DNA from: Paralithodes platypus | Taxonomy: Eukaryota > Arthropoda > Malacostraca > Decapoda > Lithodidae | Direction: 5' to 3' | Length of the DNA stretch: 64,000 nt | Assembly (NCBI GenBank): GCA_032716605.1 | Contig: CM064519.1 | Coordinates: 30,529,456-30,593,455 of the forward strand | Translations under genes and position numbers: made by a program | In this document: in pieces, positions 25,440-37,929 of the stretch | Position numbering within the stretch: position 1 is the stretch's first letter | Layout of the letters: every line of letters begins with the position of its first letter | The notes under the pieces: model-generated | Databases searched by the model: none | What the model was told of the DNA's origin: nothing | What the model saw: the letters and a program-made list of their open reading frames with translations, nothing else

Positions 25440-25640
25440 CAACCTGTTTGGGTGGTGTGCCTGAGTGTGTGTGAACCTGGGTGAGGACGCAGCTCAGTAA
25501 ATATTAGTGATAGGTGAGTCTGGCTGTCAGTGGACCCAGCTCACCCAATATTGGCTCACACACTATTTACACTACTCAAATTAGCCCTCTGGAAGCGCTA
25601 ATGTAAACAGCGGGGTGCTGATAATAAGAGGGCGTAAGAT
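25440..25640. promoter_or_regulatory. GC-richer unique island, candidate regulatory element
   Basis: Contains an imperfect inverted arrangement, GTGAGTCTGGCTGTCAGTGG and CCAGCTCACCCAATATTGGC, with no transposon features. Regulatory role inferred from position only. Confidence 0.25.
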
Positions 25641-25649
25641 CGGAAAATT

Positions 25650-26170
25650 ATGAGTAACATTGAACTTAATTTTATCATTTGTTTTATGTCAATTGCATTT
25701 ATCGGCGAAATACTGCTTATCATATTCTACTTCAAAAATATCGTTATACTTCATCGTTTACTAATTGAATATGAGCTCGCTTAATCAGCCACAAATGTGC
25801 CTGTTTCATTGTATGCCTTTATTAATTTATCAGGAACATACGTTAAGAACAAGTACATTCAACAAATGTGGGTTGACCTAAATAATCAACATACTGTACT
25901 AGCATAAAACAACAATTGTAGTTTCGTACACTCGTATTTTTATGCACAATGTCACTGCATAAAAATATATTATTTTTGTATATTCGTGCATTAAAATTGC
26001 AAAATAAATATTGACTATTACTTTCCTTAGTGCATTTTGAATATTTTACGTATAACTATGCATTACAATGCCCCTTGGATTTAAAAGTATATATAAATAT
26101 ACAATGAAAAATATATTTATCAACCATAAGTTGTAAGCCTTACCAATACGAATAGCATCCAATATTCCGT
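25650..26170. other. AT-rich unassigned sequence
   Basis: Nothing recognised. Confidence 0.5.
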
Positions 26171-26172
26171 AT

Positions 26173-26545
26173 TTGAGGGGGGTCACCGGCTTTTTGTATC
26201 TTTCTCTCCTTTTCTCTCTTTCCCTGGCTTGTATCCATTCGGCCCCATTCAGCCAACTGTTTTAAGACGTATATCCCCATCCAGGTGTCGATTTCTTCCT
26301 GGCGAGCGATAGCGAGCCAGCATTGTATGGAAAAATCCGGCTTTGCCGGAGAAATTTTTCTATCAAAAAATTTACAAAATTAGCTTGCTGTCAAAACAAA
26401 AATATATATATGCTGGCTCGCTACCGCTCGCCAGGAAACTATTGACATCTGGATGGGGGTAAACGTCTTAAAACAGTAGGCTGATTGGGACCGAATGGAT
26501 ACACGCTAAAAAGAGAGGGAGAGAAAGAGCAAACAAGCAAATTGA
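26173..26545. mobile_element. Foldback family B copy, diverged right end
   Basis: Left end GGGGGGTCACCGGCTTTTTG preceded by TTGA; arms and central hairpin TCCGGCTTTGCCGGA as in the 18.4 kb copy. The right end loses the usual GAGGTGGGCTCC and stops near ATTGAAGG. The right boundary is uncertain. Confidence 0.8.
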
Positions 26546-26882
26546 AGGACGCCAGGCTCTTAGCTCCACTTCATTAGTTCTTGCAAGCACTGAGTAAACT
26601 GTGTATTTGCTTAACTGGCGATGATGTGTAGTTTGCCTGATAGAGCTTGTCTCAAGGTTTGTTTGGATGTTTAAGGGCTCTTGGTTATTCTTTTGATTAT
26701 GAGACTCAATCAACCCACACGTAGAATAATATTGTTTTATGTTGTGTAGGTTATTCCAGAGCTATAACTAATGGGAAAATCATTACATTGGTTAGAATGA
26801 TACTATGAAAGTCAATCATATGATAAGAGTTTGACCAAATGTGTACATTGCTTTATTTTGGTGGGATAATGAATAGCACAAC

Positions 26883-26883
<1 letters not shown>

Positions 26884-26924
<41 letters not shown>

Positions 26925-29040
26925 TTTATTCAGTTAGCAATTTACAGAGTTGGTACCACATAGTATGTTACAAATATGACATGTACCAGCCTTGCATAAT
27001 TCCAACTAAGGATAGCCCAATAAGGCCGTTAGGCGTATTTCCATTGGGGTCCTTGTGGGATTAGGTTAGCTGGGAAAATGGGGAGGATAAAGAAATAGAT
27101 ACTTTAGAGAAAGTATTTCTAGGGGGTTATTTTAAGATACCTTACATCCTATAGTAAATATCAGTAATCTGTAATCAGTAATCATTTCAGTTTGGTTTGT
27201 CTATCTCTTATGTCGTATTTAGTAGTAGACATAAGCTTGGTGCTCCCTTCTCGCAGCTGTCCGGTTCAGGTGTTCCTTCAGGCTACGTCTGAAGGAATAC
27301 AGTGTTCTCTTTTCACGGACTGACAGGGGTAGGTCGTTCCAGTCTTTGATGGCAGTGAAGAAGAATGTTTGCTTACCCTGTCCTTGGATTCTCGGAACCT
27401 TAAAATTAAACATCCTGTTTCTTGTATTATGTCCACTCCTCTCATTTGCTTTAACAAAATCATTCTTTAGATACTCTGGAGCTCTGTCATAGAAAATTTA
27501 GAAGGCATTAGTGAGCCTGATTTGTTTGGCCCTGTCAGAGACCTTGAACATACCTAGTGACTGAAGTTGTTCCTGGCCAACATGTGATCTGGGTCCTAGG
27601 TTCAGCATGAACCTAACCATTTTATTTTGAGTGACCTGAAGTTTGTGCTGTGCCGATTTAGATGATGCAGAGTACCAGGATGACACAGAATAGTCAAAAT
27701 TACATTGAACAAGCGCTTGGCAGAGGGTCTTTTTGGTCGCCGCGGGCAAGTATCCCACCTGTCTATACAGGTATTTTATTCGTGCTCTACACTTACTCAG
27801 GATAGATTCCAAAATAGTTTCACCTGACAAACTCGCGTCCAGTTTTAGTCCGAGATATTTAACTTGTGACACTGTTGTTATAGGAATATAATTACAGTTG
27901 ACCGAGAAGCCCACAATGTCTTTCAGTTTGCGTTTTGTTCCACATAAGATGGCTTCCGTCTTGCCCAGGTGAAGAGATAGTCTATTGTCCACTAGCCATT
28001 CACTACATGATTCTAGTTCTTTGGAAAGTGAAGCGGCAATACTTATTGGGTCTTTTCCTGAAACCAGAAGCACGCTGTCGTCTGCATACAGTAATAATTT
28101 ACATGAGACGCTCAGTTCCATGTCGTTCACATAACAGAGAAAGAGTAAGGGACCAAGGATGCTTCCCTGCGGGACCCCACAGTTAATTGGCATAGGATCA
28201 GATATATTATTATAAATTTTGACTCTTTGGGTTCTACCACTAGGATAAGATTTAAACCAGTTCACAGACCCTATGCCCATTGTTTGTAGTTTATTACATA
28301 GGATATCATGGTCTACTGTGTCAAACGCTTTTTGTAGATCAAGAAGAACCATACCGGTGTAGTTACCTTTAGACATTTCTTTACGAATGTGATCTGTTAA
28401 GTGGATGAGACAGGAGTCTGTCGAGTACATGCATCTGAAACCTGATTGAAACTTATAGAATAGATCATTTTGTTTGAGGTAGTGTTCAATTTGGGTGTAT
28501 ACCGCTCTTTCAAGGATTTTTAGATACAATACATAATATGCTAACTGGTCTGTAGTTGCCAACTTCTAGTTTATTTCCTTTCTTGAATAGAGGAGTTACA
28601 ATAGCTTCCTTCAGTTCAGCAGGTAAAGTGTTGGTGTTAATTGACAAGTTGATGATGTGGGTTAGGGGGCCTGCTATACCAATGGCTCCATCTCGTAGAA
28701 ATTTGGCAGGAATTTTGTCTGGTCCTGTGCTTTTATGTACATTTAGGTTAGACAGCTCGTCAAAAGTGTATTTTGGTGTAACATTTTGCAATCCAAATGT
28801 GTTCGGGTGTATGTCTTTATCTCTGTAGAAATTACGAAAGGTGGCCGTTGTTGTCGTGTATTTATTAAGAGGTTGAGGTAAGTTCTGTGCAAGTGTGTTT
28901 GCCATGGAAGTGAAGGAGTTGAAGTAGGTTGAAATTTGTCGTTTATCGTGGCAAACCTGATCATTAATGTTGAGAGCAATATTAGTGTTAGACGAATCCC
29001 TTGTCTTGTTGCTGTAGCCTGTTGTATATGAATAACTGAA
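26884..29040 (-). mobile_element. Non-LTR retrotransposon (LINE), 5'-truncated
   Basis: On the minus strand, a reverse transcriptase-encoding body is followed by a roughly 290-bp 3' UTR and a (TTA)n tail (26885-26925 on the plus strand is (AAT)n). Endonuclease-coding sequence and the 5' UTR are absent, so reverse transcription stopped early. The microsatellite tail and domain style fit a Jockey/CR1-L2-like clade; the exact clade needs a tree. Confidence 0.9.
27219..29035 (-). pseudogene. LINE reverse transcriptase, one frameshift and one stop
   Basis: Non-LTR reverse transcriptase that would copy LINE RNA at a nicked target. N to C on the minus strand: STGPDKIPAKFL and EAIVTPLFKKG (RT 0-2), NYRPVSILCIVSK, a frameshift at about 28510-28560, then ILERAVYTQIE, QSGFR, LLDLQKAFDTVDH (motif A with catalytic Asp), GVPQGSILGPLLF (motif B) and LLLYADDSVLL (YADD, motif C). 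The thumb follows, with VKYLGLKLD. An in-frame TAA after RLTNAF at 27498 separates the C-terminal part, which continues in the same frame with DRAPEYLKNDF and TAIKDWNDLPLSVR to 27219. Catalytic aspartates are intact; two lesions suggest a fairly young dead copy. The endonuclease is missing. Confidence 0.92.
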
Positions 29041-29099
29041 ATTACGAAATCAATTAAATAACTTCTTATTGCGAATAATGCCGTCTGGAGATAGCTATA

Positions 29100-29450
29100 A
29101 TTGAAAATATTATATGACCTGATTAATTTAAGTAATAGCGTTTGTCTTCGTCACAGATTGTATTATATCTTATTGTATATGGCTCAAGAACCAACATAGC
29201 CTAATTAATTAGTATATTTACCTCCTAAGTATATTGTTCGCGCTTCTTAAGTATATGGGAGGACATGAATCCTCTGAAAGAGAAATTGTGCAGTACTTGG
29301 TAGTTGGTTAAATAGTCCTAATCACCAGAAATATAGAGCTGGAAATGTAATTACATATACAGAAAATTGACGCATAATCGCCATTCTTCGTAAGCATATC
29401 TGCTATTCCTATTATATTTCCAAAGGTTATAATAATCTCTGTGTTTTGTA
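29100..29450. other. AT-rich unassigned sequence
   Basis: Nothing recognised. Confidence 0.5.
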
Positions 29451-29452
29451 TA

Positions 29453-29455
<3 letters not shown>

Positions 29456-29530
<75 letters not shown>
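29456..29530. repeat. (TA)n microsatellite
   Basis: About 74 bp of pure TA. Confidence 0.97.
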
Positions 29531-29534
<4 letters not shown>

Positions 29535-30302
29535 TTAAATACCTGCTAGTAAGTATTCCCAAATGTTAGATTAAGCAAATTGGATTTGTTGCCAAAGTAT
29601 TTGCAGTACAAACTTAAATCCCAAATTAATATCAACCTCTTTATTTAAGTTTTCAGTTGGAAAACAAATATATTATTTGCTTATTGGTACCGCCAGGAGA
29701 GTTTATTTATTTGTGTTTTTTATTCGTAACTGTAGGGTTATAAACTCAATTACCTTTGTCAGTCTGCTACATTGTACCTTATACTAGCTGCATTCATTTT
29801 GTTTTCATTAATCCAGCTTAGAAATTATATCTCGATGTTTAATAAGAAAGATGAACGTTACAACCTGTATTAATGTAGGTAAACAAATCGGTAGGACATT
29901 ATGATTTGAAGATAATTGAAAATGAAATACATAATGTTAATGATAAATTCATGCATGTAATGATGTCTTACATTTATGATGAATCTTTAGCTACTGGTAT
30001 TTAGCTATTTTTGGGTTAAATATTAGTGGGAAACAATTAGGAGTTAATTTCACTGGAATACATGCTGGAGCTAACTGTTAACTTTGTTTCGTATCGAATT
30101 TCTTCACGTGAGCATAGAAATACTTAAATGTTAGCCAAATCAAACCAAACTTGGGCAGGAAAATGCCGTGGCTACGATTAAAGGAAACACGAGAGCTTCT
30201 TATGGTATTTTTATTACTAAATTTAAACAATTAACATTATTTATTTATTTATTTATTTGTTTTGCATTGGAATAAGGAAATATAACTGATGTAAATGATT
30301 GA

Positions 30303-30366
30303 TTCCACCTATATTCTGACCACCTATATTCTGACCACCTATATTCTGACCACCTATATTCTGACC
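30303..30366. repeat. 15-bp tandem repeat, four copies
   Basis: Units of CACCTATATTCTGAC. A 103-codon frame that follows has no domain. Confidence 0.95.
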
Positions 30367-30699
30367 AAGTTTTAATAGAAAAAATGCCTGACCTAAAGTC
30401 CCGAATACAATCCAGAATCTTCAGTAGTATTATCTGGTTCTCATCTTATTTCAATTATATTGTTCAATCCAGTGCCGACTATTATACTCAAGTTTCACTC
30501 GACAATATTCAGCATTTCGATTACTATGTCAAAAATATGCATACGAAATTCATTGGACATTGTTTACAGGATGATTCGTTGGATAGATCAAAATTAAGAG
30601 ATAAATTAAGCATTGTATGTTTTCCTTTGATTTCTTCACTAACTAAAACATTTACGTTGTTACTATGCCTTGTGGCTTTGCTTATGACTCTGTGATTAT

Positions 30700-31245
30700 G
30701 GCTGAACAAGTTTCGTTTTCATAACTTTTAAATTAGTGTTCTCCTGTATTTATATGTTTAAAATTAATATTTGTTAGGCTAATATAAAGTAGCAGACAAT
30801 GGATAGTATCCTCTTGATATCACACACAGCTTATAACATCAAATGAAGGGTGTGACGCAAATGTAGACATGAAGAATAAACCGAAAGTCGGCAAACGGTA
30901 ATCGGTGTTAATTCATATATTTCAACCACGGCTGATGAAATAGGCGCACTATGTTTTCTTATATGTACCGTACGAATGGAAATACTATAGCAACAGAGAA
31001 AAGGTTAATTGAAGCGATATGTAATGAGTGAATCAAATATCATGAAAGTTGTAAAATATGACTTATGAGTTGTATATGATTTGAGTATCCGTTATCAGGA
31101 TATATCTCCAAAGAAAACAAAATCAAGAATATATAATAACAAAAACATACTAATTAAAATACATATATAACAGAAGTTCAGTCCACACTTTTACACCAAT
31201 GTATTTGCTTCCTGTTTCTAATAAACTTTGTAGTTATTCTATTTT
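30700..31245. other. AT-rich unassigned sequence
   Basis: Nothing recognised. Confidence 0.5.
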
Positions 31246-31251
31246 ACCAAG

Positions 31252-31573
31252 TTAATGGGATTTTTTACACCTTTTTCCCTCATGTTTAGCCCCATTATTT
31301 GTTTAAACATGTAAGACCTTCGATCCATTAGTTTATCATTTGTTAAACCTTTCGCCCAATTTATTTGTCAATATTATGACTTTTCGTGACATTTAGATGC
31401 CCATTTTTGTCCTGGCGAAAGGTAGCTAGCCTTTAGGACGAAGCGGACATCGGTTGTGACATTTTTCTATCGAATAATGTACACATATATCTCGATAGGG
31501 GATATTGGAGTTGTTTTCTGTTTCTTTTAAAGCTTGATGGAGGTCTAGGAAGCCAACTAACCCCCCCCCCCCC
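31252..31573 (+). mobile_element. Family A MITE, diverged forward copy
   Basis: CCCTCATGTTTAGCCCCATT, CATTTAGATGCCCATTTTTG, TCCTGGCGAAAGGTAGCTAG, CATTTTTCTATCGAATAATG and AAGCTTGATGGAGGTCTAGG appear in family order. Core and hairpin are decayed; a C-run replaces the CCTCCCC end. Confidence 0.75.
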
Positions 31574-31899
31574 TTTATATTCAATAGCGTCATATCCAAT
31601 TCGGATTTAACAACCATCATCTCATTATGCATATGATTTTCTAAGAAGTATACTGATGTATCTAATTTTCTATTAATATATATTCGTTCTATGACTATAT
31701 TATTACAGCAGAGAACACAATTAGTTAATACATTTGGTTTGGTTTGACCTCCTGATATTATATGTTATATAATTCACGTCTAAATATACATCATAGGTTA
31801 ATGAATTTTACAAAGTAATAAATGGTGGGCACATTGAAGAACACTGTTATATAAGAACATCGTTATTTTGGGCTCTACTAGAAACAAACAGTTAATTTA

Positions 31900-31911
31900 T
31901 GTTAAGGGGAG

Positions 31912-31964
<53 letters not shown>

Positions 31965-32280
31965 CTTAGTTACTTATTTATATATTATATATGTATGTAT
32001 ATGTTTGTAGTTTCCAGCCTAGCCATCCATTCAGCTTTGAAAAAAAAAAAAAAAAAAAAACTACTAAGAGATAAATGTATGCTTTATCAGTAAAATACAT
32101 GCCCCGGCCGAACGCTGCTTCATCCTAAATTGCAGGCTCGCTATCGATCGCCACGAAAACAAAAATCAACACTTTAATGGCACAAAAGGTATTAAACCGC
32201 CAAATGAATGGCAGAATGTCTTATTATCTCAAAACGGATGGGGCTCAACATGAGGGAGAATGGGATCCAGAAAAGCTGCT
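31900..32280 (-). mobile_element. Family A MITE, inverted copy invaded by (TA)n and poly-A
   Basis: A TTAAGGGGAGATA end at about 31901 is followed by a (TA)n tract (31916-31961) and an A-run (32040-32060). Family A body then resumes at 32098: GGCTCGCTATCGATCGCCA, TGGGGCTCAACATGAGGGAG. Treating both parts as one element is an inference. Confidence 0.6.
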
Positions 32281-32631
32281 CAATTTGTAGCAAAATTACA
32301 CTCTACTATGCCGTTATATTCATTGTAATAATATATGTAAGCCATCCATTAATTATATGAAAGATTGTGCAAATTTACATATACAAATTAATCCTTATGG
32401 AGAATGACTACCTTTTGACTGAAATTATAGCACTGGTTACCACATGCTGTAAGTCAGTGGTAGACATCAATATGGTAACATTGATGATAGTTGCATTCAA
32501 GAGTCATTTTGAAAGAATCTTATTCAATCTTCAGTCCTTCCCTTCTGATAATTGAAAATAATTATGATATACGATAATCAGTTCACAAATGCCTTATTGT
32601 CCCATTCAGCACAATTACGTATTTATGATCT

Positions 32632-32771
32632 TGTTCTGGTTACCATTAGACGATTGGCATTAGCTTATTATCTACCTCTTGGCCTGAAAGTGGAAAATAC
32701 GGTATCTACAAACTCTCTGAAGAACATAGGTCCTCTTAAACTGCATAAAATTGTCTAATGTTAGCCGCAAT
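32632..32771. mobile_element. Family C MITE core, diverged
   Basis: TTCTGGTTACCATTAGACGA pairs with AAATTGTCTAATGTTAGCCG; the inner AGGTCCTCTTAAACTGCATA matches the family C arm. Confidence 0.6.
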
Positions 32772-33369
32772 CAAAGGTAAAAAGGTGTCATCTTGCTGAA
32801 GGGGATAATTAATGATTTCAGATTTGACGTAATTTTTCCAGAGCATTCATATTAGTCTTCGTAAAAATAAGAATGTTCATAAATATGTATATGCTAAGCT
32901 ATCATTAATAAGCAAAAGTATATATATTATTGTATTTGCATTCAAAATCACGCTCTTGGATAACCATACAAATAAATATTAATGCAAGAAATAGTTCAGC
33001 AGTTAATGGTATACGTACTTTACGAAGCTATTGACGAGAAGTATATTTTAACACGGACTAATATTAGGTAGTAATAGATACAGTTTAGTGACAAAATATT
33101 ACCGTTTGCTACACTGTCTTTTTAAATATCAATGTGGTCACCAACCTTCTATATGTTTAGCGATGTAAGAATTATTGTAGTTGTATAAAACGAATGCCTC
33201 ATAAATGCTGAATAATACTGACGGATTTCCTGTCATTATTTTATGGAATATTGTACGTGTGTGTATTACTCATGCAGATACGAAACAAATGTATTATGCT
33301 CGTATACGTCTGCAGTCTTTCATAATACATAAACATTATATGTTTAACTAACGGAAGGGACTGAAAAGT

Positions 33370-33470
33370 GGGTCCGGTCCTGACGCTATTCTTGACTTTC
33401 AGTGTGCTGACTTAATAATCCCGAAGGGTTGATAGCCTCTTAAGTCCTATCATAGCTAACTAACGGAATG
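33370..33470 (+). repeat. Unclassified dispersed repeat, family D copy 1
   Basis: TCTTGACTTTCAGTGTGCTG, CTTAATAATCC, GGGTTGATAGCCTCTTAAGT and CTAACTAAC are shared in order with copies near 46710 and 51845. Confidence 0.7.
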
Positions 33471-33601
33471 TGGCACAAAATAAGTAGTTGAAAAGCAACC
33501 AAGACCCTCTATTCTAATATTGTTTTACTTGGACAATTCAGTAGAATATTATGTTTTGTATTTTATTTTTTGTTTCCACTACCACGGATCACCCAGTAAT
33601 A

Positions 33602-33812
<211 letters not shown>

Positions 33813-34272
33813 ATATATAGTATATATAAATGTACTTGTAACACAGAATAATATTAGGTAATACCAAAACAGTTCAGTGACTGAGGCCTATCAATCAGGA
33901 AGATAGCTGAAATATATAGCCATATCGAGGTTCGGGAGGCAAGAATTTTCAATGAAAAAAAAACAAAAACAAAAAAACAAACAAAATTAACTTGAAAATG
34001 TTGTGTTTTATGTTTTACTTACCAAGTAATGTTCTAGAAATAATGTGCAATATATGCAAACAAACTCGCCGGAAATGTGTATAACATGTTTGTATTTACG
34101 TACTAGTTAAAACAAATACATCCATTACAACTGAAGTTATGAAAACCTTAATATCTTCAAGGTAGCATTCTCAGTAACATGTTTTCACTCATGATACATA
34201 TATATCCGTTGCATATAATCAGCATGTCTTAATCTGTTATATATTAGTAGTCGAGAATTAGAGTGAGTTTTC

Positions 34273-34605
34273 CTTGTAATGTCAATTCGCTTCATATACT
34301 TTGTGTATTATTTAAATTGAGTATAAACCATATTTAAGGCTGTTTGACCTTATTAATAATGCGATAGCGTAATATTCACACGTGTTCCTCTTTATATTGT
34401 CTGGGAATAATTAATGTTACCTCTGTCTCTAATTTTTCTTGTAATATATATTAGTTTTTATTAACTTTGTGTATTATTAAACTTGATTATAAACCATATT
34501 TAAGACTTGTTGACCTTATTAATAATGCGATAGCGTAATATTCACACGTTTTCGTCTTCCTATTGTCTGGTAATGATAATAATGATGTTGCCTCTGTCTC
34601 TACTT
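34273..34605. repeat. 166-bp tandem duplication
   Basis: TTGTGTATTATT...ATAAACCATATTTAAG...CTTATTAATAATGCGATAGC...AATATTCACACG occurs at 34301 and again at 34467. The centre containing TTATTAATAATGCGATAGCG is identical in both. Confidence 0.85.
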
Positions 34606-34918
34606 CTCATAAACAATCTATTCTCACACCCCTCGCATGCACTACGACACGTTGCAATTATACATGCTATCATCCCTGTATAATGCACTGTTTCTATTAT
34701 ATGTATCCTTCTTTCAGTCACGCTCTTTATTTAACTTGTATCTTAATATCTTGCAGCACACATACAATAATAACTTAATGTCTTGGTTCGGTCAGTACCT
34801 ATTTAGCCAAAAGGTATGCTGACGCCACGATATTATAGGTAGATCGACATAATCAATAGCATAACTTTGTTTTCAAACTGTATAGAAAGAAAGATAGATC
34901 TTAAAATGTTGATGTTAT

Positions 34919-35125
34919 AATAATTGTTCAAATAGTACCTTTCATATACTGTATGTAGTAAACAATATATTATAATTGTTCAAATAGTACATATACTGTA
35001 TGTAGTAAACAATATATTATAATTGTTCAAATAGTACCTTTCATATACTGTATGTAGTAAACAATATATTATAATTGTTCAAATAGTACCTTTCATATAC
35101 TGTATATAGTAAACAATATATTATC
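34919..35125. repeat. 52-bp tandem repeat, about four copies
   Basis: Units carry TAATTGTTCAAATAGTACCT and ATACTGTATGTAGTAAACAA; one unit is 47 bp because of a small deletion. Confidence 0.93.
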
Positions 35126-35274
35126 ACGATTCTAAAATATCCCGACCTTCATTCTTTCATAGCACATAGACTGTTCATAGACTTGGACGATCAAACTTAC
35201 AATACTAGCATTTAGGAAGAGTCTGCCAAAACATTGGTGTGGGAATACACAACTATGTATATATTTTTTCTTCA

Positions 35275-35510
35275 CAGTTGACGGTAAATTGCCATGTGCC
35301 CATCTTAATTATTCAGCTAATTCAAAGGTATTAAAGCGAAATATGTCGTTAATTAGGAAAACTTGGTGTAAATAGGATGCATAGACATAGTGGTAGCCTA
35401 TTTTACCATTCACTATTGAGTTATCCGCTGCTAAGAGATTGATTTGTTCGCCAGATGAATATACATCGACTATAGATTGTTCCAGCCCTCCCACAGGTAC
35501 AGTCGCAGTG
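35275..35510 (+). repeat. Unclassified dispersed repeat, family E copy 3
   Basis: TTGACGGTAAATTGCCATGT, GCGAAATATGTCGTTAATTA, TTTTACCATTCACTATTGAG and GCTGCTAAGAGATTGA match the copies at 7970 and 14938 in order. Confidence 0.6.
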
Positions 35511-35615
35511 ATAAATTCGTAGACAATTCTTGGAGGCACATTATGACACAGGGGTAAACTATTATGATACAGCGCTCGAGCAACTAAATCATATTATTGG
35601 GATTCACTAGTTAAT

Positions 35616-35949
35616 TAAGGGGAGATTTCCACTTAAGGGATTTTTTTCTTTACCCCCTTCTCCCTCATGTTTAGCCACATTGCTTTTGAGATTTTAAGAA
35701 GTTCGCCCCATTAGTTTGGCGATTTTAAGAACTTTCACCCAATTTATGTCACTTTTAAGACCTTTCGTCCCATTTAGGTGTCGATTTTTTCCTGGCGAGC
35801 GATAGCGAGCCTGCAATTTAAGAGAAATCGGCCTTTGGCCGGGACATTTTTCTACCGAAAAATGTACAAATTTATCTTGAAAGGGGGTCAAAGGGGTGTA
35901 ATTTCAAGCTAATGGAAGTCTAGGAAACACACTAAAAACCTCCCCTTAA
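35616..35949 (+). mobile_element. TTAA MITE family A, forward copy
   Basis: Starts TTAAGGGGAGATTTCCACTT and ends ACTAAAAACCTCCCCTTAA. Core GGCGAGCGATAGCGAGCC intact; hairpin slightly changed (GGCCTTTGGCC). Confidence 0.92.
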
Positions 35950-35968
35950 TTGAGGAAAATGGCGCGTT

Positions 35969-36145
35969 TTAACAGTTGATTCTGGCTATTGTTAGACGAT
36001 TTTATTTAGATTAGGAAGGGTGTATGGAAGTCAGAGGGTAAATTGAGCCAGCCATCACCCTTCTAATTACCACAGATCCTTCCCAAGCTGTATGAAAACG
36101 TCTAATGATAGCCAGAATTAACAATGAAAACTCGACATGATCCTT
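35969..36145. mobile_element. Family C MITE
   Basis: Palindromic body ATTCTGGCTATTGTTAGACG ... CGTCTAATGATAGCCAGAAT with AGGAAGGGTGTATGG and ATCCTTCCCAAGC inside. Confidence 0.75.
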
Positions 36146-36159
36146 AAAGGGATAATGTT

Positions 36160-36670
36160 CACCGTTTTATGTTTATAATCAGTCGTTCCAATATTCCCGA
36201 CCATGACTGTACAAGGGGTTACAGTTTCTCGAGTCTTGAACATAAAACAGAATACAGCATAGTGGACATTACCAAGGGCAGTGTAATTGAAACGCTATGA
36301 TATACGGGGCATTCCTTCCTTGGCCCACTGCAGATAATACTTAATATAAATGACTGTGCTAGTAATTATATGTTGAGGACAGTTGAACAAAAAACATATT
36401 TAAAACCCCAAGCCCAAATTGGCTCATTATTTTATATCCATTTCACAGTGACTGAAATAAAAATAAAAATTGATTACGTTTAGTCTCATTAATGTTCAAA
36501 CAGTCCATAGATAAGTAAGCACTTTTCGAGAAAGCTTCGTTATTCTATTATGCAAAGCAATGTGATCGAATATTGCAAAGGCACGAGAGAGAGAGATTTA
36601 CGAATATTAATTAGTAAAATGTGTCTATGATTAAATTTTATGATTGTAATATTTCCTCATAAACTAACTA
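36160..36670. other. AT-rich unassigned sequence
   Basis: Nothing recognised apart from a short GA run near 36585. Confidence 0.5.
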
Positions 36671-36675
36671 TAACT

Positions 36676-36783
36676 CTCTCTCTCTCTCTCCTCCTCCTCC
36701 TCCTGTGCTTCCTCCTCCTCTTCCTCTTCCTCTTCCTCTTCCTCTTCCTCCTCCTCCTCCTCCTCCTTCTCCTCCTCCTCCAC
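36676..36783. repeat. (CT)n/(CTCCTC)n pyrimidine-rich repeat
   Basis: CT then TCC and TTCCTC repeats on the plus strand; Leu-repeat frames over it are artefacts. Confidence 0.95.
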
Positions 36784-37079
36784 CAGCTCCTTTCGCCGAC
36801 TGACCTGCGGTGTAGTCATACTTATGCTAATGTTGCGACTATCTGATTGGCAGTCCCATCGATCATGAGAAACCCGGCCATTTGTAATGTAACACGGTGT
36901 TTCAGCATCGGTCGCGGGAGAGGAGAGCAGAGAAGAAGGCTGGCAAACGATAGACTTTTCTTATCCAGTCTCAAACTAAGTCCCTTGTTTATAGTGCTTA
37001 CTAGTACGGATACATTGTTAAAGTTATGCTCCACTTTTCCCATTATCCCCCTGGAAGTGATTGAATGGCCAAATCAATG

Positions 37080-37262
37080 AAACCTCATGTATTGTCCTGT
37101 ATTTCCTCTTACACGCAACTCAGTCTTGAGACAACATTGTCCTGACAAACTCCGAGAGGAAGACCGTGTTGGCCTGTCAGGGAGCCGGCGAGGCGCTGGT
37201 TATGGAGTCAACGAATGAACACTACCAGGAGGAAAGATACGACCTTCATCACAATACCAAAC
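37080..37262. promoter_or_regulatory. Candidate regulatory island, pair 1 left copy
   Basis: Unique GC-richer sequence. Bases 37166-37214 align without gaps to 37951-37999 (41 of 49 identical by eye), including CCTGTCAGGGAG and GTCAACGA. A candidate duplicated cis-element. Confidence 0.45.
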
Positions 37263-37406
37263 GGTAGTGGTGAGGCCGTTTACACCAAAGATATTGGATA
37301 CCATAGTGGCTTCAGTTCTAGCCGAGTTTGGCTAGATTAGATAGGATTAGGTCCAGTTAGCCTTGATTGGAGAAGATTAGGCTAAGCTAAGTTGAATATG
37401 ACTTGG

Positions 37407-37739
37407 TTAAGGGGAGGTTTTTAGTGTTTCCTAGACTTCCATCAAGCTTGAAATTACACCCCCTTGACCCCCTTTCAAGATAAATTTGTACATTTTTCGG
37501 TAGAAAAATTTCCCGGCCGAAGGCCGGTTCCTCTTAAATTACAGGCTCGCTATCGCTCGCCAGAAAAAACCGACACCTAAATGGGACGAAAGGTCTTAAC
37601 AGTGACATAAATGGGGTGAAAGTTCTTAAAATTGCCAAACCAATGGGGCGAACGTCTTAAAATCTCAAAAGCAATGGGGCTAGACATGAGGGAGAAAGGG
37701 GTCAAGAAAAAAGTCCCTCAAGGGGAAATCTCCCCTTAA
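37407..37739 (-). mobile_element. TTAA MITE family A, inverted copy
   Basis: TTAA at both ends; starts GGGGAGGTTTTTAGTGTTTC, ends AAATCTCCCC. Core GGCTCGCTATCGCTCGCC and hairpin CCGGCCGAAGGCCGG present. It sits between the two copies of regulatory pair 1. Confidence 0.93.
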
Positions 37740-37929
37740 GGTAGGCTAAGGTAATGTTGGCTATTTTGGTTTGTGGTCAGTTAGTTATGTGGACCAATCT
37801 GGCTGTGACAGCTTAGGAGTTACTGTATGTCGTTTTGATCTGAAACTAATTGTAAGCATGGATGTCCCTTCTATTGTTCATACAGATATAATTATGGATG
37901 CAATTTAAGACAAAGTTAATCCCAAATAT

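Noticed and set aside
30384..30695. 103-codon plus-strand frame
   Set aside because: No domain, no partner exon and no codon bias distinct from the AT-rich surroundings; length is within chance for this composition and window size.
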